42,753 bases of DNA. Origin: Variovorax sp. Lineage in GTDB: Bacteria > Pseudomonadota > Gammaproteobacteria > Burkholderiales > Burkholderiaceae_C. The stretch lies in the NCBI GenBank assembly GCA_004210915.1, contig SEGS01000021.1, forward strand, positions 1-42,753, written 5' to 3'. The notes under the pieces were generated by a model that saw only the letters and a program-made list of their open reading frames with translations, was not told the DNA's origin and did no database searches. The position numbers and the translations under genes were made by a program. This document shows, piece by piece, positions 35,619-42,753 of the stretch; the stretch's first letter is position 1; each line of letters starts with the position of its first letter.

Positions 35619-37811
35619 ATGAAATTCGCCAACCCCGCCACCACCAACCCGATCGACCAGCTCAAGGTCGTCGGCCAGCCGGTCGACCGCATCGACGGGC
35701 CGCGCAAGACCACGGGCACCGCCCCGTACGCCTACGAGCGGCATGAGGCCGCACCCGACGCGGCGTACGGCTACGTCGTCGGCGCCGCCATCGCCAAGGG
35801 CCGTGTCACGGCCATCGACCAGACGCGCGCCAAGGCCGCACCGGGCGTGCTCGCGATCGTCACGGCCGAGAACGCCGGCAAGCTCGGCAAAGGCAAGATG
35901 AACGCAGCCCGACTGCTCGGTGGTCCCACGATCGATCACTACCACCAGGCGATCGCCTTGGTGGTGGCCGAGACCTTCGAGCAGGCCCGGGCCGCCGCGC
36001 AGTTGCTTGAGGTGAGCTATGCGCGCGCCGACGGCGCGTTCGACCTGGCCGCCGTCAAGGCGTCTTCCACCAGGACCACGGACAAGGACAAGAAGGTCGG
36101 CGACTTCGCCAGCGCCTATGCAAAAGCCGAAGTGCAGCTCGACCAGACCTACACCACGCCGGACCAGTCGCACGCCATGATGGAACCGCACGCCACCACG
36201 GCCGCCTGGCGCGGCGACCGGCTCACGGTCTGGACTTCGAACCAGATGATCGACTGGACCACCACCGATCTGGCCACCACCCTGGGCATGCCCAAGGAAA
36301 AGATCTACCTGATGTCGCCCTACGTCGGCGGCGGCTTCGGCGGCAAGCTGTTCCTGCGGGCCGACACCGTGCTCGCGGCCCTGGGCGCGCGCATGGCCCA
36401 GCGCCCGGTGAAGGTGGCTTTGCAACGGCCACTGGTGGCCAACAACACGACCCATCGCCCGGCCACGGTGCAGCGCATCCGGCTGGGCGCGAGCCGGGAC
36501 GGCGAGCTGACCGCCATTGGCCACGAGAGCTGGTCGGGCAACCTGCCCGGCGGCGATCCCGAAGACGCGGTGCAGCAGACGCAGTTCCTCTATGCCGGCG
36601 CGCACCGGCTGACCGGCACGCGGCTCGCGAAGCTCGACCTGCCCGAGGGCAACGCGATGCGCGCGCCCGGCGAAGCGCCGGGGATGATGGCGCTGGAGAT
36701 CGCCATGGACGAGCTGGCCGAGCGCCTGGCGATCGATCCGATCGAGCTGCGCGCGCGCAACGACACCCAGGTCGACCCCGCCAAGCCCGAGCGCCGCTTT
36801 TCGCAACGCCAGCTGGTCGAGTGCATGCGCCTCGGCGCGCAGAAGTTCGGCTGGGTGCAGCGCAGCCCGCGGCCGGCGATGCGGCGTGAAGGGCGCTGGT
36901 GGATCGGCACCGGCATGGCCGCGGCCTACCGCGGCAATCTGGTGATGAAGTCGGCGGCGCGCGTGCGGCTCGATGCGCGGGGAAAGGTGACGGTCGAAAC
37001 CGACATGACCGACATCGGCACCGGCAGCTACACGATCATTGCGCAGACCGCGGCCGAAATGATGGGTGTGCCGCTCGAGCAGGTCGATGTGCGCTTGGGT
37101 GATTCGACCTTTCCCGTCTCGGCCGGCTCGGGTGGGCAGTGGGGCGCCAACTGTTCCACCGCCGGGGTCTACGCGGCATGCGTGAAGCTGCGCGCCGCGG
37201 TGTTGCAGAAAGCCGGGCTGCCGGCAGAGGCAAGCTTTGCGGGCGGTACGGTCGGTATCGCCGGCCGGCGGTTGCCGCTGGGCGAAGCGGCCGGCCCGGA
37301 CGGCCTGGTCGCAGAGGACAGCATCGAATTCGAGGCGCTGGAAGACAAGTACCAGCAGTCGACCTTCGGTGCGCACTTCGTCGAGGTGGCCGTCGATGCC
37401 TACACCGCCGAAGTGCGGGTGCGCCGCATGCTGGCGGTGTGCGCGGCGGGCCGCATCCTCAACCCGAAGTCGGCACGCAGCCAGGTGATCGGCGCGATGA
37501 CGATGGGCGTGGGTGGCGCGCTGATGGAGGAGCTGGCGGTCGACAAGCGGCACGGTTTCTTCGTGAACCACGATCTCGCGAGCTACGAGGTGCCGGTGCA
37601 TGCCGACATCCCGCACCAGGACGTGATCTTTCTGGACGAGACCGATCCCATTTCGTCGCCAATGAAGGCCAAGGGGGTCGGCGAGCTGGGTCTGTGCGGC
37701 GTCGGCGCGGCCGTGGCCAATGCCATCTACAACGCCACCGGCGTTCGGGTGCGCGACTACCCGATCACGCTGGACAAACTGCTTGACGGCATGCCGCCGC
37801 TCGCGGCCTGA
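35619..37811 (+). CDS. paoC: Aldehyde oxidoreductase molybdenum subunit PaoC
   Basis: This is a 730-residue molybdopterin-binding subunit. Motifs include SPYVGGGFGGK (molybdenum-cofactor contact), RAPGEAPGMMALE, and KGVGELGLCG near residue 688 with the catalytic glutamate. Length and motifs match E. coli PaoC (YagR), which holds molybdopterin cytosine dinucleotide and oxidises aromatic and other aldehydes in the periplasm. It has no signal of its own, so it should be carried out with PaoA. The dedicated chaperone gene paoD is not next to it. Confidence 0.93.
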   Translation: MKFANPATTNPIDQLKVVGQPVDRIDGPRKTTGTAPYAYERHEAAPDAAYGYVVGAAIAKGRVTAIDQTRAKAAPGVLAIVTAENAGKLGKGKMNAARLLGGPTIDHYHQAIALVVAETFEQARAAAQLLEVSYARADGAFDLAAVKASSTRTTDKDKKVGDFASAYAKAEVQLDQTYTTPDQSHAMMEPHATTAAWRGDRLTVWTSNQMIDWTTTDLATTLGMPKEKIYLMSPYVGGGFGGKLFLRADTVLAALGARMAQRPVKVALQRPLVANNTTHRPATVQRIRLGASRDGELTAIGHESWSGNLPGGDPEDAVQQTQFLYAGAHRLTGTRLAKLDLPEGNAMRAPGEAPGMMALEIAMDELAERLAIDPIELRARNDTQVDPAKPERRFSQRQLVECMRLGAQKFGWVQRSPRPAMRREGRWWIGTGMAAAYRGNLVMKSAARVRLDARGKVTVETDMTDIGTGSYTIIAQTAAEMMGVPLEQVDVRLGDSTFPVSAGSGGQWGANCSTAGVYAACVKLRAAVLQKAGLPAEASFAGGTVGIAGRRLPLGEAAGPDGLVAEDSIEFEALEDKYQQSTFGAHFVEVAVDAYTAEVRVRRMLAVCAAGRILNPKSARSQVIGAMTMGVGGALMEELAVDKRHGFFVNHDLASYEVPVHADIPHQDVIFLDETDPISSPMKAKGVGELGLCGVGAAVANAIYNATGVRVRDYPITLDKLLDGMPPLAA

Positions 37812-37841
37812 CGAGCGCCCGCGCGGCTGCGTGCGTGCAGT

Positions 37842-37855
37842 CGCCGGGCCCGGCG
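37842..37855. terminator. GC palindrome between convergent paoC and LysR genes
   Basis: CGCCGGGCCCGGCG is a perfect palindrome followed by TTT on the plus strand. It fills the end of the 45-base gap between the two stop codons and may end transcription of paoC. The T-run is short. Confidence 0.4.
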
Positions 37856-37856
37856 T

Positions 37857-38750
37857 TTACCCGGCGGCGGCCGTGCGCCAGAACGCTTCCGCAGCTTTTC
37901 CAAGCGGCGCGCCGTCCCGGTACAGGTGGATCTGCAGCGGCACGTTCCAGTCCCCGCTGGCCGCCGGCACAAGCCGGCCCAGCGCGATGTCGTCATCGAC
38001 CAGCGTGCGCGGCAGCCACGCGATGCCGCGGCCGTCGAGCGCCATGGTGCGCAGCACCGACGCGAGGTGGGCCGTGAAGACGACCTGCGCAGGCACCGAT
38101 TCCAGACGCTTGCCGATGACCGCGCGCAGGATGCGCCCCAGCCCCGACTCCTGTGTGTACGCGAGCACCGGCACGCTCGCGCCGCCCAACGCATGCAGCG
38201 CGCGACCGGCATCGCCGCCCGGGGCTGATACCGCGATCAGTTCGTCTTTCCCGATGCGTGCGGAGCGATAGGGCTCCGCGTCGAGCGCGCCTTGTGCCTT
38301 GGGGTGCGCGTGGCTCAACACGAACTGCACCTTGCTCTGCAGCATCAGCGTTTCGCAGCGCTGCAGCACGTCGGACATCAGTTGCACCGGGCCGAGTGTC
38401 GTGCTGGATTCGAGCCCGCGCAACCAGCGCGGCAGGAAGGTGAACGACAGCGCATGCGTCGACGCGATGCGCAGCGTGACGGAGCCCGCCTCGGCCACCT
38501 TCTTCGCATCGCCCGGCACGCGCGCCACCCGCGCGATCAGCTCTTGCGCGACGCCCATGAACCACTCGCCCGTCTCGGTGAGCTGGGCCGGCTGCGAGCT
38601 GCGGTCGAACAGGTCAGCGCCCAGCCACTCTTCGAGCGCGCGGATGCGGCGGCTGAAGGCGGGCTGCGAGCTGTGCCGGTCGTCGGCTGCTCGCGAGAAG
38701 TTGCCGGTGGCGGCCAGCGCCAGGAAGTCGTCGAGCCAGATCAGGTTCAT
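37857..38750 (-). CDS. LysR-family regulator, probably of D-tartrate dehydratase
   Basis: This 297-residue protein has the LysR HTH in residues 1-60 (FLALAATGNFSRAADDRHSSQPAFSRRIRALEEWLG) followed by an effector domain. It is divergent from the D-tartrate dehydratase gene across 105 bases and convergent with paoC. Divergent placement makes it the likely tartrate-responsive regulator of the dehydratase. This is inferred from position only. Confidence 0.85.
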   Translation of the reverse strand: MNLIWLDDFLALAATGNFSRAADDRHSSQPAFSRRIRALEEWLGADLFDRSSQPAQLTETGEWFMGVAQELIARVARVPGDAKKVAEAGSVTLRIASTHALSFTFLPRWLRGLESSTTLGPVQLMSDVLQRCETLMLQSKVQFVLSHAHPKAQGALDAEPYRSARIGKDELIAVSAPGGDAGRALHALGGASVPVLAYTQESGLGRILRAVIGKRLESVPAQVVFTAHLASVLRTMALDGRGIAWLPRTLVDDDIALGRLVPAASGDWNVPLQIHLYRDGAPLGKAAEAFWRTAAAG

Positions 38751-38760
38751 GGGGCGGTTC

Positions 38761-38790
38761 GTTCAACGCATGGAAGTCGAGAAATTGAAC
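38761..38790. promoter_or_regulatory. Candidate operator between LysR and tartrate dehydratase genes
   Basis: An inverted repeat GTTCAA-N18-TTGAAC begins 11 bases from the LysR start and ends 65 bases before the dehydratase start. Its position fits a shared LysR site. The short arms make chance occurrence possible. Confidence 0.3.
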
Positions 38791-38855
38791 ATTGGCCGAA
38801 AGCGGCGCAGAGGCGGACCATGCGGGCCTGCAATCTAACAACCCTTGGAGCCAAC

Positions 38856-40022
38856 GTGAAGATCGTCGAAATCCGCGAGATAACCCTGCCCATCAGCTCG
38901 CCCATCCGCAATGCCTACATCGACTTCAGCAAGATGACGCTGAGTCTAGTGGCCGTCATCACCGACGTCATCCGCGATGGAAAGCCGGTGGTCGGCTACG
39001 GCTTCAACTCCAACGGGCGCTACGGCCAGGGCAAGCTGATGCGCGAGCGCTTCATCCCGCGCATTCTCGAAGCCGACCCGGCCTCGCTGGTCAACGATGC
39101 GGGCGACAACCTCGATCCGCACAAGATCTGGGCCGCGATGTTCACCAACGAGAAGCCCGGCGGCCACGGCGAGCGCTCGGTCGCCATCGGCACCATCGAC
39201 ATGGCCGTGTGGGACGCGGTGGCCAAGATCGAAGGCAAGCCGCTCTTCCAGTTGCTGGCCGACCGCTACGGCAACGGCCAACCGAATCGCAAGATCTTCG
39301 TCTACGCCGCCGGCGGCTACTACTACCCGGGCCAGGACCACGGCAAGCTCAAGGACGAGATGAAGAGCTACATCGACCGCGGCTACACGGTGGTCAAGAA
39401 GAAGATCGGCGGCGCCTCGCTCGACGAAGACCTGCGCCGCATCGACTCGATCATGGAAGTGTTGCAGGACGGGCAGAAGTTGTGCGTCGACGCCAACGGC
39501 CGCTTCGACCTGGAGACCGCCATCGCGTACGCCAAGGCGCTCTCGCAATACGACCTCTTCTGGTACGAGGAGCCGGGCGACCCGCTCGACTTCGAACTGC
39601 AAGCGGCTCTCCGCAATTTCTACAAGAACCCGATGGCCACGGGCGAAGACCTGTTCTCGATGCAGGACGCGCGCAACCTCATCCGCTACGGCGGCATGCG
39701 CCCGGACCGCGACTGGCTGCAGTTCGATTGCGCGCTGAGCTACGGCCTCGTCGAATACCTGCGCACGCTCGACATGCTGAAGGAACACGGTTGGTCGGCC
39801 AGCCGCTGCATCCCGCACGGCGGCCACCAGATGTCGCTGAACATCGCCGCGGGCCTGGGCCTCGGCGGCAACGAGAGCTACCCCGATCTGTTCCAGCCCT
39901 TCGGCGGCTTCCCCGATGGCGTGAAGGTCGAGAACAGCTTCGTCACGCTGCCCGACCTGCCGGGCATCGGCTTCGAAGGCAAGGCGGATCTGTATGCGCA
40001 CATGAAGGCGCTGTCGGCCTGA
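38856..40022 (+). CDS. D(-)-tartrate dehydratase (enolase superfamily)
   Basis: This is a 388-residue protein starting at GTG 38856 after TTGGAG; an in-frame ATG at 38820 is less well placed. It is strikingly similar to Bradyrhizobium D-tartrate dehydratase (EC 4.2.1.81; PISSPIRNAYIDF, GYGFNSNGRYGQG). Catalytic Lys183 is in KKKIGG, metal ligands are Asp212 (DANGRF), Glu238 (WYEEPGD) and Glu264 (TGED), and catalytic His321 is in CIPHGGHQMSLN. All sit one residue before the Bradyrhizobium positions. It converts D-tartrate to oxaloacetate. It stands alone, divergent from a LysR gene. Confidence 0.92.
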   Translation: MKIVEIREITLPISSPIRNAYIDFSKMTLSLVAVITDVIRDGKPVVGYGFNSNGRYGQGKLMRERFIPRILEADPASLVNDAGDNLDPHKIWAAMFTNEKPGGHGERSVAIGTIDMAVWDAVAKIEGKPLFQLLADRYGNGQPNRKIFVYAAGGYYYPGQDHGKLKDEMKSYIDRGYTVVKKKIGGASLDEDLRRIDSIMEVLQDGQKLCVDANGRFDLETAIAYAKALSQYDLFWYEEPGDPLDFELQAALRNFYKNPMATGEDLFSMQDARNLIRYGGMRPDRDWLQFDCALSYGLVEYLRTLDMLKEHGWSASRCIPHGGHQMSLNIAAGLGLGGNESYPDLFQPFGGFPDGVKVENSFVTLPDLPGIGFEGKADLYAHMKALSA

Positions 40023-40079
40023 AGGCGCGAATAAACCTGCTGCGCGACCCCAGGTCGCTACGGTTTCTTTCGCGCCTTC
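40021..40079 (+). terminator. Nested inverted repeats after the tartrate dehydratase stop
   Basis: An outer perfect 10-base inverted repeat, GAAGGCGCGA (40021-40030) and TCGCGCCTTC (40070-40079), encloses an inner perfect 6-bp hairpin GCGACC-CCA-GGTCGC (40044-40058). The inner hairpin is followed by TTTCTTT. The left outer arm begins within the stop codon. It may be a terminator or a 3'-end stabilising structure. Confidence 0.5.
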
Positions 40080-40148
40080 GCACGCTGTACCCACAGCAAC
40101 CAGGCGCCTCGGCCCCGATGTCACCCGGTTCTGGTCTAAATTTGCAGC

Positions 40149-41126
40149 ATGAAGAGATTTACTCTGGGCTTGATGACGCTTGCCGTCGCGACGACCAGCT
40201 TGGCCAGCCCTGGCGAGACACCCGTCACCGCGCCGGGCCCGCTGGCGCCGCTCCGCGGTCTCATGCTGACCCCGACGAAACAGAGTGCGCCGGTCGTGCT
40301 CATCATCCCCGGGTCCGGCCCAACCGACCGCGATGGCAACAGCCCTTTGGGTATCAAGGCGTCCACGTACAAACTGCTGGCGCAGGCGCTTGCCGCCAAG
40401 GATGTTGCCACTGTGCGGATCGACAAGCGCGGCCTGTTCACCAGCGCCGAGGCGGTGGCCGACGCCAATGCGGTGACGATTCAGGAATACGCGCACGACG
40501 TGCGCCAGTGGGTGGGCGCCATACGGCAACTGACCGGCGCTGCATGCGTCTGGGTGCTGGGGCACAGCGAAGGCGGGCTGGTAGCTTTGGCCGCTGGCGC
40601 GAGCGATCCCGGCACCTGCGGATTGATTCTGGTCGCCGTACCGGGCCGGCCGATGGGTCAGGTGCTTCGCGACCAGCTCAGGGCAAACCCGACGAACGCG
40701 CCGCTGCTGGATCAGGCCTTCGCGACGATCGACGAACTGGAGGCCGGACGCCGCGTGAGCCCGCGTGACATCCAGCCGGTGTTGCGGCCGCTGTTCAATC
40801 CGCGCATTCAAGACTTCCTGATCAGCACGTTCGCGCTTGATCCAGCAGTGCTGATAGCGGATTCCGCCAAGCCTGCGCTGATCCTTCAGGGCGAGCGGGA
40901 CGTGCAGGTGAGTGCAGCCGACGCGCACCGCCTGTCGCAGGCGGCGTCGGCGCGATCCAGACTGGCGCTGTTACCGGACACCAACCATGTACTCAAGCGC
41001 GTGACGACGGACGACCGCGCGACAAATCTCGCAACCTACGCAGACCCCGATTTGCCACTTGCACCCCGCGTCGCGGAGACCATTGCCGATTTCATCGCGG
41101 AGGCTGCAAGACAAGAAGGGCGATGA
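40149..41126 (+). CDS. Exported alpha/beta hydrolase
   Basis: This is a 325-residue protein with a signal peptide (about 1-19, TTSLASPGE). The nucleophile elbow GHSEGG (about 143-148) carries the serine. PGSGPTDRDGNSP forms the oxyanion-hole region, LILQGERDVQVS has the acidic residue and LPDTNHVLK the histidine, so the triad is complete. It resembles the BAAT/acyl-thioester-type peptidase-like hydrolases. The substrate is unknown. It is probably its own transcription unit after the tartrate dehydratase structure. Confidence 0.83.
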   Translation: MKRFTLGLMTLAVATTSLASPGETPVTAPGPLAPLRGLMLTPTKQSAPVVLIIPGSGPTDRDGNSPLGIKASTYKLLAQALAAKDVATVRIDKRGLFTSAEAVADANAVTIQEYAHDVRQWVGAIRQLTGAACVWVLGHSEGGLVALAAGASDPGTCGLILVAVPGRPMGQVLRDQLRANPTNAPLLDQAFATIDELEAGRRVSPRDIQPVLRPLFNPRIQDFLISTFALDPAVLIADSAKPALILQGERDVQVSAADAHRLSQAASARSRLALLPDTNHVLKRVTTDDRATNLATYADPDLPLAPRVAETIADFIAEAARQEGR

Positions 41127-41171
41127 GCAGAGCCGTCACGTGAAGCCGCGCACGGCGACGACAATGCCGCC

Positions 41172-41423
41172 ATGGCGCAAGGCAAACGAATCTCTGCGGA
41201 CATCGACAGCGGTGCCCTCCAGTCCATCAAGGCCATGGGCCTCGCGGCCAGGGCCGCACGCATGGGCGCTGGCGAGGGCCAGGCCAGCGCGGCGACGCGG
41301 CTGGGCGTGCATGTGCAGACCATCGGACGGATCGAGTCGGGTGAGCCGGGCGTGGCGGTGGGGCATGTGCTGGGGCTGCTCGCGCTCTACGGCATCTCCG
41401 TGCGGATACCGTCGGCGGATTGA
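41172..41423 (+). CDS. Small XRE-type HTH protein (HipB-like)
   Basis: This 83-residue protein starts at ATG 41172. The helix-turn-helix lies at about 32-60 (GQASAATRLGVHVQTIGRIESGEP), followed by VGHVLGLLALYGISVRI, the pattern of HipB-type antitoxins. No toxin gene follows; the next gene is a nitroreductase 91 bases away. It lies 45 bases after the hydrolase and may be co-transcribed with it. It could be a solitary regulator or the remnant of a toxin-antitoxin pair. Confidence 0.72.
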   Translation: MAQGKRISADIDSGALQSIKAMGLAARAARMGAGEGQASAATRLGVHVQTIGRIESGEPGVAVGHVLGLLALYGISVRIPSAD

Positions 41424-41514
41424 CGTCGTGCCGTCGGGCCCGGTGCAGGCCGACTGACAGCGGCGTGTCCCGGACGTGATGGCGCCGCCGAATCGGCATG
41501 CGCATGATCGGGCC

Positions 41515-42192
41515 ATGAATTTCGATGACGTCGTCCAGCAGCGCCGCAGCATCCGCGGCTACCAGAACAAACCGGTTTCCAAAGCACTGATCCGTGAGGT
41601 ACTGGCGCTTGCGTTGCGGGCCCCGAGCTCCCTCAACACGCAGCCCTGGAATTTTTATGTGGTCACCGGCGCGGTGCTCGACCGCATCCGCCAGGGAAAC
41701 GTGGAGCGCAACCTGGCGGGTGTGCCGGACTCGCGCGAGTTCCGCATGGGCCCCGGCTATGAAGGCGTGCACCGCGAGCGGCAGATCGGCATCGCCAAGC
41801 AGCTCTTTGGCGCGATGGGTATCGAGCGCGAGAACAAGGACAAGCGCAACGAGTGGGTGCTGCGCGGCTTTCGGCAATTCGATGCGCCAGTGTCGATCGT
41901 GGTCACCTACGACCGCGCCATCCAGGGCAGCGACATCGCACCGTTCGACTGTGGCGGCGTGGTCAACTGCATCGTCAATGCAGCCTGGTCGCGAGGCCTC
42001 GGCTGCGTCATCAACAGCCAGGGGATCATGCAGTCGCCGGTGGTGCGCGCAGAGGCGGGCATTCCCGACGACCAAGTGATTCAGACCTGCATCGCGATGG
42101 GGTGGCCCGACGAGGCGTTCCCGGCCAACGCCGTGGTCTCCCAGCGCAAATCGGTGGATGAAGCCGCCACCTTTGTGGGCTTCGACGACTGA
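41515..42192 (+). CDS. Nitroreductase family protein
   Basis: This 225-residue FMN-dependent protein starts at ATG 41515 (MNFDDVVQQRRSIRGY). FMN-contact motifs RRSIRGY at the N terminus, RAPSSLNTQPWNF at about 36-48, and the C-terminal IAMGWPDEAFPANAV loop match NfsA/NfnB-like nitroreductases of the NTR superfamily. It reduces nitro groups or quinones with NAD(P)H in the cytosol. The physiological substrate is unknown. A GC-rich hairpin GCGCGG-GGCG-CCGCGC lies 39 bases after the stop. Confidence 0.88.
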   Translation: MNFDDVVQQRRSIRGYQNKPVSKALIREVLALALRAPSSLNTQPWNFYVVTGAVLDRIRQGNVERNLAGVPDSREFRMGPGYEGVHRERQIGIAKQLFGAMGIERENKDKRNEWVLRGFRQFDAPVSIVVTYDRAIQGSDIAPFDCGGVVNCIVNAAWSRGLGCVINSQGIMQSPVVRAEAGIPDDQVIQTCIAMGWPDEAFPANAVVSQRKSVDEAATFVGFDD

Positions 42193-42286
42193 CCGGCCTC
42201 TGGGACGCGCGGAAGTGTGTCCGTCCGACAGGCGCGGGGCGCCGCGCGCGTAGATTCGACTCTTCAGTCATCCATCGGGAGTTGCC

Positions 42287-42753
42287 ATGCGGAAGAAGAC
42301 CATGAGGTACATCGCGTCGAGGTTGGCGCCGCTCGCATGCGCGGCGCTGCTGGTCGCCTGCAGCACGGGCCCCGTGAAGCAGGCGCAGTGGATCGATCCG
42401 GCGCTCGGCGCGCAATCGGGCTTGCTGCGCGGCGCGCCGGTCCTGGTCGCCTGTGACTTCGTTGACACCGCGGTGCGCCAGATCTGCCAGGACGAACTGG
42501 TGCAGGCGGTGCGAGGCCAGGGTGGCAATCCCGTCATCGCACCGGCTGGCACCGTGCTGCTGGGCGACCGGGAGCCGGACGCGCAACTGCTCGCGTCGGC
42601 GGCGGCCATCGGCGCGAGGGCTGTCGTGGTGATGACCTTGACGCCCGTGGCCAGCGCCGCCGGATCGGGCGTCTCACTGGGCCTGGGTGGCTTCAGCTTC
42701 GGTGGGGGCAGCGGTGTGGGCGGAAGGAGCCCCCATCCGAGCCGCTCCGCGAC
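42287..42753 (+). CDS. Putative lipoprotein (N-terminal part, cut by window end)
   Basis: An open frame from ATG 42287, after a weak GGGAG site, runs off the right edge (155 codons seen). A type II signal peptide ends in the lipobox LLVAC-STG with the lipidated Cys at residue 25. The mature part has a CDFVDTAVRQICQDELVQAVRGQGG segment, reminiscent of lipoproteins that form an alpha/beta nucleoside-hydrolase-like or TolB-type domain. A glycine-rich stretch (LGLGGFSFGGGSGVGG) follows. I do not recognise the family; the end is missing. Confidence 0.65.
   Translation, partial: MRKKTMRYIASRLAPLACAALLVACSTGPVKQAQWIDPALGAQSGLLRGAPVLVACDFVDTAVRQICQDELVQAVRGQGGNPVIAPAGTVLLGDREPDAQLLASAAAIGARAVVVMTLTPVASAAGSGVSLGLGGFSFGGGSGVGGRSPHPSRSA

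Noticed and set aside
38820..38855. ATG start for D-tartrate dehydratase at 38820
   Set aside because: The GTG at 38856 has a TTGGAG site at suitable spacing and aligns with the N terminus and residue numbering of the Bradyrhizobium enzyme.
38946..40928. A 660-residue minus-strand open frame opposite tartrate dehydratase and the hydrolase
   Set aside because: It spans two well-supported plus-strand genes and an intergenic hairpin, and has no domain or ribosome-binding site.

Overview
The window is GC-rich and densely packed, with short intergenic gaps and many ATGA-type overlaps. Protein types, gene neighbourhoods and composition suggest a beta-proteobacterium of the Comamonadaceae, most like Variovorax. 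This is inferred from family resemblance, not from a marker gene. I found no rRNA, tRNA, CRISPR array, insertion sequence or prophage gene.

Bases 1-15280 are a sugar catabolic locus. A LysR regulator (GbpR type) is divergent from a run of plus-strand genes: ytfQ, chvE-gguA-gguB, ytfR-ytfT-yjfF, then an IlvD/Edd-type sugar-acid dehydratase, a sugar 1-dehydrogenase (SDR), an SMP-30 lactonase, an aldose 1-epimerase and a 2-keto-3-deoxy-sugar-acid dehydratase, closed by an intrinsic terminator. Two ABC importers (a ChvE/Ggu type nested inside a YtfQRT-YjfF type) take up pentoses and galactose. The enzymes then oxidise L-arabinose or a similar sugar without phosphorylation to 2-ketoglutarate semialdehyde. 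The tail of a probable aldehyde dehydrogenase at the left edge may supply the last step.

Bases 15290-24842 hold single genes and small operons: an FMN reductase, a fused glycine-betaine-type binding protein/permease without an ATPase, a ROK-fold protein whose motif order looks circularly permuted, a cardiolipin synthase, a LysR-linked redox group (MBL-like protein, DsbA-family protein, NAD(P)-binding protein), and a coupled pair of unknown genes, one a zinc-ribbon membrane protein.

Bases 24953-27987 carry a hipBA toxin-antitoxin operon, whose promoter is flanked by exact repeats, behind a DTW-domain tRNA-modification gene, and then a small exported lysine-rich protein.

Bases 28060-34008 are a nitrite assimilation operon (nirB, nirD, a FocA/NirC channel and a PP2C-kinase fusion) with a predicted sigma-54 promoter and an NtrC-like site upstream. 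Bases 34009-37811 encode a periplasmic molybdenum aldehyde oxidoreductase (paoABC). A LysR gene and a divergent D-tartrate dehydratase follow, then an exported alpha/beta hydrolase, a small HTH protein, a nitroreductase and the start of a lipoprotein cut by the right edge.
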